A DNA stretch of 64,000 nucleotides, from assembly GCF_004378355.1 (NCBI RefSeq), contig NZ_SNUB01000003.1:1-64000 (forward strand), given 5' to 3'. Source of the stretch: Psychromonas algicola. Its GTDB lineage: Bacteria; Pseudomonadota; Gammaproteobacteria; Enterobacterales; Psychromonadaceae. The notes under the pieces were generated by a model. It did not search any database, was not told the DNA's origin, and saw nothing but the letters and a program-made list of their open reading frames with translations. The translations under genes were made by a program, and so were the position numbers. Shown in pieces: positions 1 through 7,874 of the stretch. Position 1 is the stretch's first letter; the number at the start of each line of letters is the position of its first letter.

Positions 1-111
1 ACGTGAATGTCCATCTTGAAAATGGGCTAAAGCCAGTAAACGCATTTTCATTTGTAATGAAGTTTGCTTACGGGCAAGTACTTTAAAATCTGTCTTTTTT
101 ATATGCTCCAT
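1..111 (-). mobile_element. Partial IS630-like transposase (N-terminus, runs off the window edge)
   Basis: Reading the minus strand from an ATG at 111 gives 37 codons open to base 1 with no stop. The peptide begins MEHIKKTDF and contains the segment LLALAHFQDGHSR, which resembles the N-terminal helix-turn-helix of IS630-family transposases as I remember them. The rest lies outside the window, so neither completeness nor activity can be judged. The far end of the element probably lies near 164-172, where TATACCAATC (minus strand) abuts the broken acetyltransferase gene. The family call rests on one short stretch. Confidence 0.55.
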
Positions 112-158
112 CTTTGAGTCACTTTAATCGCAATAGATAACTCAATTAGATCATATTT

Positions 159-383
159 TTACTTAGATTGGTATAATTCAAAACCTAAGTTACCTACTAT
201 TTCATTATTTATAATTGCAACATAATTATAAACATTGTCTGGGATATTACTAAGACGCTTTTCCCAAAGTGTTAGCGATGGGTGAGGAAGTTGAAGTGTG
301 CCACTATGAGCATTTTTGCATTCATATATTTCCTTAATCGCTTTAGCATCTGTTAGTTCTGCTTTTCTTATGATTATGCTCAT
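159..383 (-). pseudogene. Truncated GNAT acetyltransferase (YhhY/AaaT-like N-terminal half)
   Basis: The 74-residue product starts like a GNAT N-acyltransferase (SIIIRKAELTDAKAIKEIYE) and matches the first half of YhhY-type amino acid acetyltransferases through a TLQLPHPS motif and EIVGNLGFEL. Family members are about 160 residues; here the acetyl-CoA binding half is absent. The reading frame leaves the family pattern at the YQSK tail, where the DNA becomes a probable IS end. A functional enzyme is unlikely. The most economical reading is interruption by the IS630-like element to its left. Confidence 0.7.
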
Positions 384-502
384 TCCGCTACATTACCTCA
401 AATTTAATGAAACTTAGCTTAGACAATTAATATCCGTTATTTGCTATCTTATTGTTACTGTTATTCAAAATTAAAATAGCTAATTGATGTTAAAAACTTA
501 TT

Positions 503-1408
503 TCACTTATAAGTTTTTACTTCTACATTTGAAGGGTTCATTAACTGTTGAAACATTAATCCAGCCACTATCATTGCTAAACCAATTAACGTAGATGGAT
601 GTATGGTTTCGCCAATGATTGTGGCGAGTAACATCAGTGATATAAATGGAGATATAAAAATTAGATTGCTAATGCGTGCTGTATTATTAGTGGCTTTTAA
701 TGCAGATAGCCAGAGTACAAAAGTAATGCCCATCTCAAATAAACCGACATAACTCGCAGCAAACCATCCTTGAGTTGTTTTATCCCATGCTGCACCTTCA
801 TACAGGCTTAGTATGATTGAAAAAGGTAATGCAATTAAAAATCCTAGCAATACTCCAACAACTGGGTCGGCTTTATTTCTAGTATTCAAAATCCAATATC
901 CAGCCCATAAAATAGTGGAAAGCAATGCTAAAGCAACACCTAACGGGCTATCAAACTCTAAAGAAAGTAGATCGCCTTTGGTAGCGATCACTAAAACACC
1001 TAAGTACCCAAGAATACATGCAATCCAATCCTGTTTACGTATTTTTTGCCCTAAAAATACTGAAGCCATTAAGGTCAGTGTAATTGCCCAACTATAATTT
1101 AAAGGTTGAGCTTGTGAAGCTGGTAGTAAATCATAAGATTTAAATAAGATAAGGTAGTAGGCTAATGGATTCAACAATCCTAAAGCAAAATAATAAAAAG
1201 GTTGAGATAGAAAGGTCGTCTTCACTTGATTAAGTTTGCCTTGACTGTAACAGATAACAATTAAAACAAGTGAAGACACAAAGATCGCGACAGTTAGCAT
1301 TTGAATTGGAGTGAATTCTTCAAGTGTAAGTTTAAATGCAGTTGCAACAGTTGACCAAAGTAGTACTGCCGAACATCCAAATATTAATGCGTGTTTTTCA
1401 TTTTTCAT
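503..1408 (-). CDS. EamA/DMT family transporter
   Basis: A 301-residue inner-membrane protein with about ten predicted hydrophobic segments arranged as two EamA repeats, the normal length and architecture of drug/metabolite transporter superfamily exporters. The first repeat starts near residue 8 (ALIFGCSAVLLWSTVATAFK) and the second near residue 150. Members export amino acids, purines or small metabolites; the substrate cannot be told from sequence. It is transcribed away from the amino acid ABC binding-protein gene, with 484 bases between the two starts. Start is the ATG at 1408. Confidence 0.85.
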   Translation of the reverse strand: MKNEKHALIFGCSAVLLWSTVATAFKLTLEEFTPIQMLTVAIFVSSLVLIVICYSQGKLNQVKTTFLSQPFYYFALGLLNPLAYYLILFKSYDLLPASQAQPLNYSWAITLTLMASVFLGQKIRKQDWIACILGYLGVLVIATKGDLLSLEFDSPLGVALALLSTILWAGYWILNTRNKADPVVGVLLGFLIALPFSIILSLYEGAAWDKTTQGWFAASYVGLFEMGITFVLWLSALKATNNTARISNLIFISPFISLMLLATIIGETIHPSTLIGLAMIVAGLMFQQLMNPSNVEVKTYK

Positions 1409-1719
1409 TATCGATGAACATTCCTAGAGGATAGTAATGGAGAGTACCTTATAGAGATCAAAAGAATATAGGAAATATAAAGCTTCAGTCAAGATTGATT
1501 TTTATTACCTTTCACTGAGGTGATTTTTTTAAGAGGTAAAGCGAAACGCAATACGCAAAGTAATGTAACAAAAACCCTATAGAATAGTGGCTTCTTATTA
1601 ATTCAAATATACCTGCAATATAAAAAAGGAAATAAAACTAAACAAATTAACTTTCTTTGATCTTTAATAAACTCTTAAATACTCAAACAAGTTACTCTAA
1701 AATTTGATACAGTATTGAT

Positions 1720-1760
1720 AATGTTAAAATAATTAACATTAAGTTATGATAATTAACATT
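1720..1760. promoter_or_regulatory. Candidate operator: AATGTTAA/TTAACATT inverted repeat plus a third half-site
   Basis: AATGTTAA (1720-1727) and TTAACATT (1733-1740) form a perfect 8-base inverted repeat separated by five bases. The 12-base string ATAATTAACATT occurs at 1729-1740 and again at 1749-1760, exactly 20 bases apart, or about two helical turns. This suits cooperative binding of a dimeric regulator upstream of the amino acid transporter, but no regulator is identified and AT-rich DNA makes such repeats easier to find. Confidence 0.4.
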
Positions 1761-1787
1761 TACGACTATTATTTTTCATTACTCATA

Positions 1788-1855
1788 GAAGGAGGGTTTT
1801 TAAAGTGCTATCTGCTGAGATGTTTTGTGCCGCTTGTTATCTGCTAACCCCCTTC
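1788..1855 (+). promoter_or_regulatory. Candidate structured 5' leader of the amino acid binding-protein gene
   Basis: GAAGGAGGGTT at 1788-1798 can pair with AACCCCCTTC at 1846-1855, closing about 47 bases that contain two near copies of TATCTGCT. It lies 37 bases upstream of the start codon. This is the most GC-rich patch of an otherwise AT-rich gap. It could be an attenuator, a protein-binding hairpin or an unrecognised riboswitch. It contains CTGAGA but lacks the remaining conserved parts of a TPP riboswitch. Confidence 0.35.
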
Positions 1856-1892
1856 AAATAAAATAATTCCAAAATAAAATTCAGGAGAAAGT

Positions 1893-2720
1893 ATGAAGTT
1901 AGTAAATAAAATTTCATTAGTCATTGCTTCAATGACAATAATGGGCGCATTCAATGTAGCCAACGCAGACAAGCTTGATGATGTGATAAACCGTGGCACT
2001 TTAAATTGTGGTGTTGTACTTGATTTTCCACCAATGGGTTACACTGATAAAGATAATAAGCCTGCAGGCTTTGACGTTGATTATTGTCACGACCTAGCAA
2101 AAGTTTTAGGTGTTAAATCAAACGTGATCAACTTAACTTGGGGTGATCGTATTCCATCATTGATTTCAGCTAAAACAGATGTTGTTATCGGCTCAACTTC
2201 AGATTCCCTACCTCGTGCAAAATCAGTTGGTTTTTCTTACCCTTACTTCGTTTTTAAATTCCAAGTCGTTTCTAAGAAAGGCGTGAAAATGGCATCATTT
2301 GATGACCTTAAAAATGTAAAAGTAGGTGCAGCACTGGGGACTACTTATGAAAGCGAATACTTTAAGTATGCAGATTCAAAAGGTTGGGGAAGAGATAATT
2401 ACACTGCTTTTAAATCTGAAAATGATGCATTCTTAGGGTTATACCAAGGTAAAGTAGATGCGTTGATTTCTACTAATACGAATATCGCAACAAAATTAGC
2501 TTCTGGCCAATTTGATAGCTTTGTAGCAGGTCCTTTTGTACCAAACTACGATGATGTTGTAGGTATTATTGCAGAAAGAAATGAATTAGCTTGGATCAAT
2601 TATTTAAACCTATTCTTAGTTCACCAAGTGCGAGATGGCCGTTTAAATGAATTACATGTTAAACACTTCGGTACGCCAGTTTCTGCTGCAATGGTTCAAT
2701 CTTTAAGAGACAATAAATAA
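1893..2720 (+). CDS. Periplasmic amino acid-binding protein of an ABC transporter
   Basis: A 275-residue family 3 extracellular solute-binding protein of the polar amino acid uptake (PAAT) type. It has a classic signal peptide (MKLVNKIS, hydrophobic core, cleavage near NANA/NVANADK). Family landmarks are the N-terminal GTLNCGVVLDFPPMGY, the central DVVIGSTSDSLPRAKSVGFSYPY segment (ligand contacts) and GAALGTTYE. It should deliver a polar amino acid to the permeases encoded at 3155-4476. It is separated from them by 434 bases and a hairpin, so it may be made in excess over the membrane subunits. The substrate cannot be assigned. Confidence 0.9.
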   Translation: MKLVNKISLVIASMTIMGAFNVANADKLDDVINRGTLNCGVVLDFPPMGYTDKDNKPAGFDVDYCHDLAKVLGVKSNVINLTWGDRIPSLISAKTDVVIGSTSDSLPRAKSVGFSYPYFVFKFQVVSKKGVKMASFDDLKNVKVGAALGTTYESEYFKYADSKGWGRDNYTAFKSENDAFLGLYQGKVDALISTNTNIATKLASGQFDSFVAGPFVPNYDDVVGIIAERNELAWINYLNLFLVHQVRDGRLNELHVKHFGTPVSAAMVQSLRDNK

Positions 2721-2748
2721 TTTTTGTCTTAGCTTAATCAAATAAATC

Positions 2749-2771
2749 AACCTCCAGTGTCGCTGGAGGTT
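2749..2771 (+). terminator. Hairpin after the binding-protein gene
   Basis: AACCTCCAG and CTGGAGGTT form a perfect 9-base-pair stem with a five-base loop, 28 bases after the stop codon. The following tract is only TATCAACATTTT, so it may be a partial terminator or an mRNA-stabilising hairpin that raises binding-protein output over the permeases. Confidence 0.55.
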
Positions 2772-3154
2772 ATCAACATTTTAAATAAATGGATTTATCT
2801 GTTATCTCTTTTGTTATCTCAACATGATGCTTAAAAATGATTGATGAGAAACGCCAACAAAATACGGCAATATATAAACGCTTTTAACTATTCTGTTATG
2901 TATCGTTTTATATGAATTGTCTGTGATCTATTTTTAATATATTAAATGATATTCTGTTTCAACCTATGACAAGCAGAATGATCTCAGTAATAAAATAGTC
3001 TGTGAGATACTCAAGGAAATAGAGCATTCGCTAATAAGAGTCGTATTAGGGTAATGTAACTCGCATTTAACGAGTATAAAATTAATTTTCTAACTTTTTA
3101 AAAACAAAAAGTAGTTTATTTAAAACTCAGCTAGGATTTTTATAAAGAGGACAT
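2772..3154. other. Intergenic region between binding protein and permeases
   Basis: About 380 AT-rich bases without a credible ORF. There is a 14-base AT palindrome (TTTAATATATTAAA) at 2933-2946. A good ribosome-binding site (AGAGGACAT) precedes the permease start at 3155. The length suggests a second promoter for the permease/ATPase genes, but no clear -35/-10 pair stands out. Confidence 0.5.
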
Positions 3155-3826
3155 ATGGACAATTATGAATTTCATTGGAATGTGGTTTTTGATGCATTCC
3201 CGCAACTTTTAACAGGCGCGTATACAACTGTGCACGTTTCTGTTTTATCTATGTTGATAGGCATAGTGATTGCGGTATTACTCGCTTTGGGGAAAATGTC
3301 GAAAACAAAGGCATTTTATCATATTTCAAACGTTTGGATTGAAATTGCAAGGAATACGCCTGCACTTTTTCTTATTTACATGGCATATTTTGGATTAGGT
3401 GCTTATGGCATCCATCTTAGCCCTTACTTTTCTGTTTTATCTGCATTAATTTTTATTAACTCAGGTTATTTAGCGGAAACATTTCGAGGTGGCTTTCAAT
3501 CAATTCCTCAAACTCAATATAGCGCAGCAAAATCATTAGGGATGAATAACCTAAAGGTCTATAGATACATTATTTTGCCGCAAATGTTTAGACGCATTTA
3601 CCATCCAATGACCAATCAATTTGTATGGTCAATTCTAATGAGTTCTCTTGGTATTCTTGTTGGGATGGAAGAGTTATCGGGTGAAACACAAAGATTGCAA
3701 TCAACTTCATTTAGAACGCTAGAGTTCTTTATCGTTGCTGCTGCTATGTACTTTGTGATCACTAAATTGGTGTTGTTTGCTTCTAGTTTAATTGCTAAGA
3801 AAGTATTTAAAGGGGAGTTATCATAA
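3155..3826 (+). CDS. Amino acid ABC transporter permease (first of two)
   Basis: A 223-residue inner-membrane subunit of the HisMQ/GlnP type. It carries the family EAA loop (around residues 118-140: FRGGFQSIPQTQYSAAKSLG), which docks on the ATPase, and five or so membrane spans; length is typical. It would form a heterodimer with the next gene product. The stop codon overlaps the start of the second permease in TAATG, indicating translational coupling. Confidence 0.9.
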   Translation: MDNYEFHWNVVFDAFPQLLTGAYTTVHVSVLSMLIGIVIAVLLALGKMSKTKAFYHISNVWIEIARNTPALFLIYMAYFGLGAYGIHLSPYFSVLSALIFINSGYLAETFRGGFQSIPQTQYSAAKSLGMNNLKVYRYIILPQMFRRIYHPMTNQFVWSILMSSLGILVGMEELSGETQRLQSTSFRTLEFFIVAAAMYFVITKLVLFASSLIAKKVFKGELS

Positions 3827-4476
3827 TGAATTTATTTACTCCTTTATCTTGGAATGACACTGGTTTTATTTTAACGGGTATCTTAAATACTGTTTATATC
3901 TCTGTGGTGGCGATAGTGATTGGTAGTTTGTTAGGTTTATTGGTTGGCTTTTTAAGAGCTGAATCTAATAAAACGGTTAATGTAATACTAGGTACATTCT
4001 TAGATGTTTTAAGATCGGTACCACTTATTATTCAGCTAATCTTGTTTAGTACCTTTATTGGTGTAATGGGCTTTCCACTACCACCGTTTTTTGCTGGGGC
4101 GATTGTACTCTCGCTTTATACTATGGCATTCATGAGTGAAGTCTTTAGAAGTGGTTTTAATAGTGTGCCAGTATCTATGATTAAAGCGGCTAGATCGCTG
4201 GGAATGAATTATTTACAAACGGTTAGGTACATTAGGATCCCAATAGGTATGCGCTCTGTTTTTCCATCTTGGCTGGGGGTGGCTCAGAGTGTAATAAAAG
4301 ATTCCGCATTGGTTTCTGTTATTGGCTATATGGAATTATTAAGAACTGCAGAACAATTAATATCAAGAACGCAACAACCTCTTATGATCTTACTAGGAGT
4401 CGGGCTGTTTTATTTTATGATCTCTTACCCGTTGTCGCGTTATGGTAAATATGTAGAAAGGAAAATGGAAATATGA
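3826..4476 (+). CDS. Amino acid ABC transporter permease (second of two)
   Basis: A 216-residue HisMQ-type permease, similar in size and topology to its upstream neighbour. Its EAA loop reads FRSGFNSVPVSMIKAARSLG. It overlaps the previous gene by one base and the ATPase gene by four (ATGA), so the three are one translationally coupled unit. Together with the binding protein at 1893 and the ATPase it makes a complete PAAT importer. Confidence 0.9.
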   Translation: MNLFTPLSWNDTGFILTGILNTVYISVVAIVIGSLLGLLVGFLRAESNKTVNVILGTFLDVLRSVPLIIQLILFSTFIGVMGFPLPPFFAGAIVLSLYTMAFMSEVFRSGFNSVPVSMIKAARSLGMNYLQTVRYIRIPIGMRSVFPSWLGVAQSVIKDSALVSVIGYMELLRTAEQLISRTQQPLMILLGVGLFYFMISYPLSRYGKYVERKMEI

Positions 4477-5195
4477 TTGAAATAAAAGGTGTTCATAAAT
4501 CATTTGGTGATTTAGAAGTATTAAAAGGTATCGATTTAACAGTAAACCGCGGTGAAGTGGTTAGCATTATTGGCGCAAGTGGTAGTGGCAAATCGACGCT
4601 TTTATATTGTATCAATGCTATCGAAAAAATTAACGGCGGTAATATCATCGTTGACGGTATTGATGTTCATGATAAAAAAACAGATAAAAATAAATTAAGA
4701 GAAAATCTAGGCATGGTATTCCAACAATGGAATTCTTTTCCGCATTTAACTGTTTTAGAAAATGCGGCCCTTGCTCCGCAAATTGTAAAAGGTTTTTCTA
4801 AAGAAAAAGCAGAAGAAATTGCCAGAAAAGAACTTATCCATGTAGGACTTGGCGATAAACTCGATGAATATCCAACAAGAATGTCTGGTGGTCAACAACA
4901 GCGTTTAGCCATTGCAAGGGCATTAGCAATGGAACCACCTTATATGTTATTTGATGAAGTTACCTCGGCGTTAGATCCTGAGCTAGTAGGCGAAGTGTTG
5001 GATACATTAAGATTACTTCGTGATGATGGTATGACTATGATTTGTGTGACACATGAAATTGCGTTTGCAAAAGAAGTGTCAGATAAAGTTGCCTTTTTCC
5101 ACGAAGGGGTAATTGAAGAAATGGGGACGCCTGAAGAAGTTTTAGATAACCCTCAAAAAGAAAGAACTCAGCAGTTTTTAAGTAAAGTACTCTAA
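4473..5195 (+). CDS. Amino acid ABC transporter ATP-binding protein (GlnQ/HisP-like)
   Basis: A 240-residue ATPase with all ABC motifs: Walker A GASGSGKS near residue 34, Q-loop FQQWNSFPHLTV, signature MSGGQQQR near 136, Walker B YMLFDEVTSALDPE with the catalytic Glu, and the H-loop VTHE. It powers the permease pair encoded just upstream and closes the operon; a strong terminator follows at 5230. Confidence 0.92.
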   Translation: MIEIKGVHKSFGDLEVLKGIDLTVNRGEVVSIIGASGSGKSTLLYCINAIEKINGGNIIVDGIDVHDKKTDKNKLRENLGMVFQQWNSFPHLTVLENAALAPQIVKGFSKEKAEEIARKELIHVGLGDKLDEYPTRMSGGQQQRLAIARALAMEPPYMLFDEVTSALDPELVGEVLDTLRLLRDDGMTMICVTHEIAFAKEVSDKVAFFHEGVIEEMGTPEEVLDNPQKERTQQFLSKVL

Positions 5196-5229
5196 CTTTT
5201 ATTTCTTTACCTTTCGCAATACTATTAAT

Positions 5230-5259
5230 AAAAAGCCATTCTTTTGAATGGTTTTTTTT
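5230..5259 (+). terminator. Rho-independent terminator of the amino acid ABC operon
   Basis: GCCATTC, loop TTTT, GAATGGT and a run of seven T form a 7-base-pair stem with a U-tract, 39 bases after the ATPase stop codon. Confidence 0.85.
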
Positions 5260-5404
5260 ATTCTTCAATTTTAGTACTTGTTAATTTTCGCTTTGACCAT
5301 ATATCACTATGGTTTAGTGGTACAATCTCGACCCTTATTTTAGCAACTACCTTATCGTTCTTCTTGGTTGCTATAAGTCATAAATTATTAAGGCTAGTCT
5401 AATT

Positions 5405-6328
5405 ATGAATGCAATTGAACTTCAAAATATAACCAAAACCTATAAAGGCGGTGTTGTTGCGCTAAAAGGTGTGTCTTTAAATGTTGCTGAAGGTGATTTT
5501 TATGCGTTACTCGGTCCAAATGGGGCAGGTAAATCGACAACGATTGGTATCATTTCATCATTAGTTAATAAAACTTCGGGTAAAGTTAATGTATTTGGTT
5601 ACGATATAGATTCACAGCTTGAATTGGCGAAAAGCCAAATTGGATTAGTTCCCCAAGAGTTTAATTTCAATCCTTTTGAGCCACCATTACAAATTTTAGT
5701 TAATCAAGCCGGTTATTATGGAACTCCGAGAAAGGAAGCTTTTGTTAGAGCTGAAAAGTATTTAAAGCAGTTAGATTTATGGGGAAAGCGCAATGAACCT
5801 GCAAGAGAATTATCGGGTGGGATGAAGCGTCGTTTAATGATTGCTAGAGCCTTGATGCATGAACCAAGGTTATTAATTTTAGATGAACCAACTGCTGGTG
5901 TAGATATTGAATTACGTCGCTCAATGTGGGAGTTCTTAACTGATCTCAATAAACAAGGCGTGACCATTATATTAACCACTCACTATTTAGAAGAAGCTGA
6001 AAATTTATGTCGTAATATAGGCATTATTGATAAAGGCGAATTAGTGATTAATACAAGTATGAAAAAACTACTGAGTCGTTTAGACAGTGAAACTTTTATT
6101 CTTGATGTTGATTCGTCATCAAACTTGCCAAGTAGTGAACATTTTAAATTGACTGCTATTGATGAAAATACCATCGAATTAGAGTCAGCTAAAGAAGATT
6201 CACTGAATCATGTTTTCGAAGCATTAAGTAAACAAAACATCCGAGTTAACAGCTTAAGAAACAAGTCAAATCGTTTAGAAGAGTTATTTTTAGAACTAGT
6301 AGAAAAAGGAGTTATCGATGCTGAATAA
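5405..6328 (+). CDS. yadG: ABC-2 type transporter ATP-binding protein YadG
   Basis: A 307-residue ATPase very close to E. coli YadG (308 residues) along its length. Walker A GPNGAGKST, signature LSGGMKRR and Walker B LLILDEPTAGVD are present, and the family-specific runs GIISSLVNKTSG and KYLKQLDLWGKRNE are conserved. The last ~90 residues form the YadG-specific tail. It pairs with the YadH permease, whose gene overlaps by 11 bases. The substrate of YadGH is not established. In E. coli the pair also sits beside panDCB, as here. Confidence 0.93.
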   Translation: MNAIELQNITKTYKGGVVALKGVSLNVAEGDFYALLGPNGAGKSTTIGIISSLVNKTSGKVNVFGYDIDSQLELAKSQIGLVPQEFNFNPFEPPLQILVNQAGYYGTPRKEAFVRAEKYLKQLDLWGKRNEPARELSGGMKRRLMIARALMHEPRLLILDEPTAGVDIELRRSMWEFLTDLNKQGVTIILTTHYLEEAENLCRNIGIIDKGELVINTSMKKLLSRLDSETFILDVDSSSNLPSSEHFKLTAIDENTIELESAKEDSLNHVFEALSKQNIRVNSLRNKSNRLEELFLELVEKGVIDAE

Positions 6329-7091
6329 ACAGTACGTAACCGCACTTAAAAGTATTTGGGTAAAAGAAATTAATCGCTTTTTACGTATTTGGGTGCAAAC
6401 TATCGTTCCCCCTGCGATTACTATGTCTTTGTATTTTGTTATTTTCGGCAACCTTATTGGTGAGCGAATTGGTCAAATGAATGGCTTTAGTTACATGGCC
6501 TTTATTGTGCCTGGTTTAATAATGATGTCGGTGATCACTAACTCGTACTCTAATGTCGCTTCTTCGTTTTTTAGCGCTAAATTTCAACGTAATATTGAAG
6601 AGTTATTAGTTGCTCCTGTTCCTAATTATCTGATTATTTGGGGATATGTGGGTGGCGGTGTGGCGCGAGGTTTAATGGTTGGGCTAATTGTTACTTTAGT
6701 GTCACTTTTCTTTGTAGATTTGCATATTTACAATATTGCTGTACTTATTGCTAGCGTATTATGTACTTCAATTTTGTTTTCTATTGGCGGTTTATTAAAT
6801 GCCATTTTTGCTAAAACCTTTGATGATATCAGCATTATTCCTACCTTTGTATTAACACCGTTAACTTATTTAGGTGGCGTGTTTTATTCAATCTCTTTAT
6901 TACCAGATTTCTGGCAAGGTGTGTCCCATTTTAATCCTGTATTTTATATGATTAATGCTTTCCGTTATGGCTTTCTTGGTGTGTCAGATGTACCTATCCT
7001 ATGGTCATTCTGTGTGATTGGAGTATTTATTGTGATTGGTTATGCCTTAGTTTCAATCTTACTTAAAAAAGGAGCTGGTATCCGTTCATGA
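6318..7091 (+). CDS. yadH: ABC-2 type transporter permease YadH
   Basis: A 257-residue inner-membrane permease with about six spans, matching E. coli YadH (256 residues) in characteristic stretches such as RIWVQTIVPP, FGNLIGERIG, AKFQRNIEELLVAPVP and TPLTYLGGVFYS. It belongs to the ABC-2 exporter group. It overlaps yadG at its start and the downstream methyltransferase gene by four bases (ATGA) at its end, so all three are probably co-translated. Confidence 0.93.
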   Translation: MLNKQYVTALKSIWVKEINRFLRIWVQTIVPPAITMSLYFVIFGNLIGERIGQMNGFSYMAFIVPGLIMMSVITNSYSNVASSFFSAKFQRNIEELLVAPVPNYLIIWGYVGGGVARGLMVGLIVTLVSLFFVDLHIYNIAVLIASVLCTSILFSIGGLLNAIFAKTFDDISIIPTFVLTPLTYLGGVFYSISLLPDFWQGVSHFNPVFYMINAFRYGFLGVSDVPILWSFCVIGVFIVIGYALVSILLKKGAGIRS

Positions 7092-7777
7092 GTGAAATTA
7101 TTGGAGACTCAAGGGTTATTACATCAAACCAAATTGGCTTAAATGAGAAGTTAGATGAAGTTGTGTTGAAGCATTTAAAACATGACTTTAAGAAACCTTA
7201 TCAAACACATACATTAGAAGCCTTTAAAAAAATTGAAAAATGGGTAGAGCAACAAGGCAAACCCATTATTTTCGATTCCTGTTGTGGCGTAGGTGAAAGT
7301 ACTTATCACATTGCCAAAGCACATCCTGAAGCAATTGTGCTTGGAATGGATAAATCGGCAGATAGATTATCTAAACATCCTGTTGATGGAGAGCTCTCTA
7401 TTGATGATCTTGATAGTAATATTAACAACTATCAATTATTACAGGTCAATCTAAATGATTTTTGGCGTTTAGCTGTAGAAGCTAACTGGACATTATCACA
7501 TCATTATCTGCTATATCCGAATCCATGGCCTAAAGCGAAGCATCTTCAACGTCGTTGGCATGGTAGTGCTGTTTTTCCTTCTATTATCGAATTAGGTGGA
7601 AAGCTTGATTTAAGAAGTAATTGGTTTACTTATGTTGAAGAATTTCAACGGGCATTGCAGCTAGCTGGCAAAGAAAGCCAAACAGATGTTTATAGTGCGG
7701 AGCAAGCGATGACTCCTTTTGAACGTAAATATTGGGCAAGCGGTCAAAACTCATTACGCTTAATCTGTGACTTATAG
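7088..7777 (+). CDS. TrmB-family SAM-dependent methyltransferase
   Basis: A 229-residue class I methyltransferase. Motif I reads FDSCCGVGEST near residue 60. The TrmB-family signature YPNPWPKAKH with following QRRWHG, and the late T-x-FE element (MTPFERKYW), are those of tRNA (guanine-46-N7) methyltransferases. However, the glycine-rich loop (CCGVGE) differs from the usual form, and trmB is normally found elsewhere, so this may be a paralogue with another target. Its ATG lies inside the yadH stop (ATGA), tying it to the ABC exporter. Confidence 0.75.
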   Translation: MSEIIGDSRVITSNQIGLNEKLDEVVLKHLKHDFKKPYQTHTLEAFKKIEKWVEQQGKPIIFDSCCGVGESTYHIAKAHPEAIVLGMDKSADRLSKHPVDGELSIDDLDSNINNYQLLQVNLNDFWRLAVEANWTLSHHYLLYPNPWPKAKHLQRRWHGSAVFPSIIELGGKLDLRSNWFTYVEEFQRALQLAGKESQTDVYSAEQAMTPFERKYWASGQNSLRLICDL

Positions 7778-7874
7778 CGATTAATTAGGATTTTATTTGC
7801 TGTTTTATGAATAAATGAAATATTAATTCTAGTTTATAGGTCTATCTTTTATATCACTGGGTGAGGGGAAGAGC

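Larger units (their letters stand above)
1409..1892. other. Intergenic region between divergent DMT and ABC binding-protein genes
   Basis: This 484-base AT-rich stretch has no convincing gene. It holds an inverted repeat at 1720-1740 with a further half-site at 1753-1760, a possible structured leader at 1788-1855 and the ribosome-binding site AGGAGA before the gene at 1893. The rest, 1409-1719, shows nothing I can name. Confidence 0.7.

Noticed and set aside
1788-1855. TPP riboswitch, suggested by a CTGAGA in the leader
   Set aside because: The remaining conserved parts (ACCTGATC and the GGxTAATxCC region) are missing, and the downstream gene is an amino acid binding protein.
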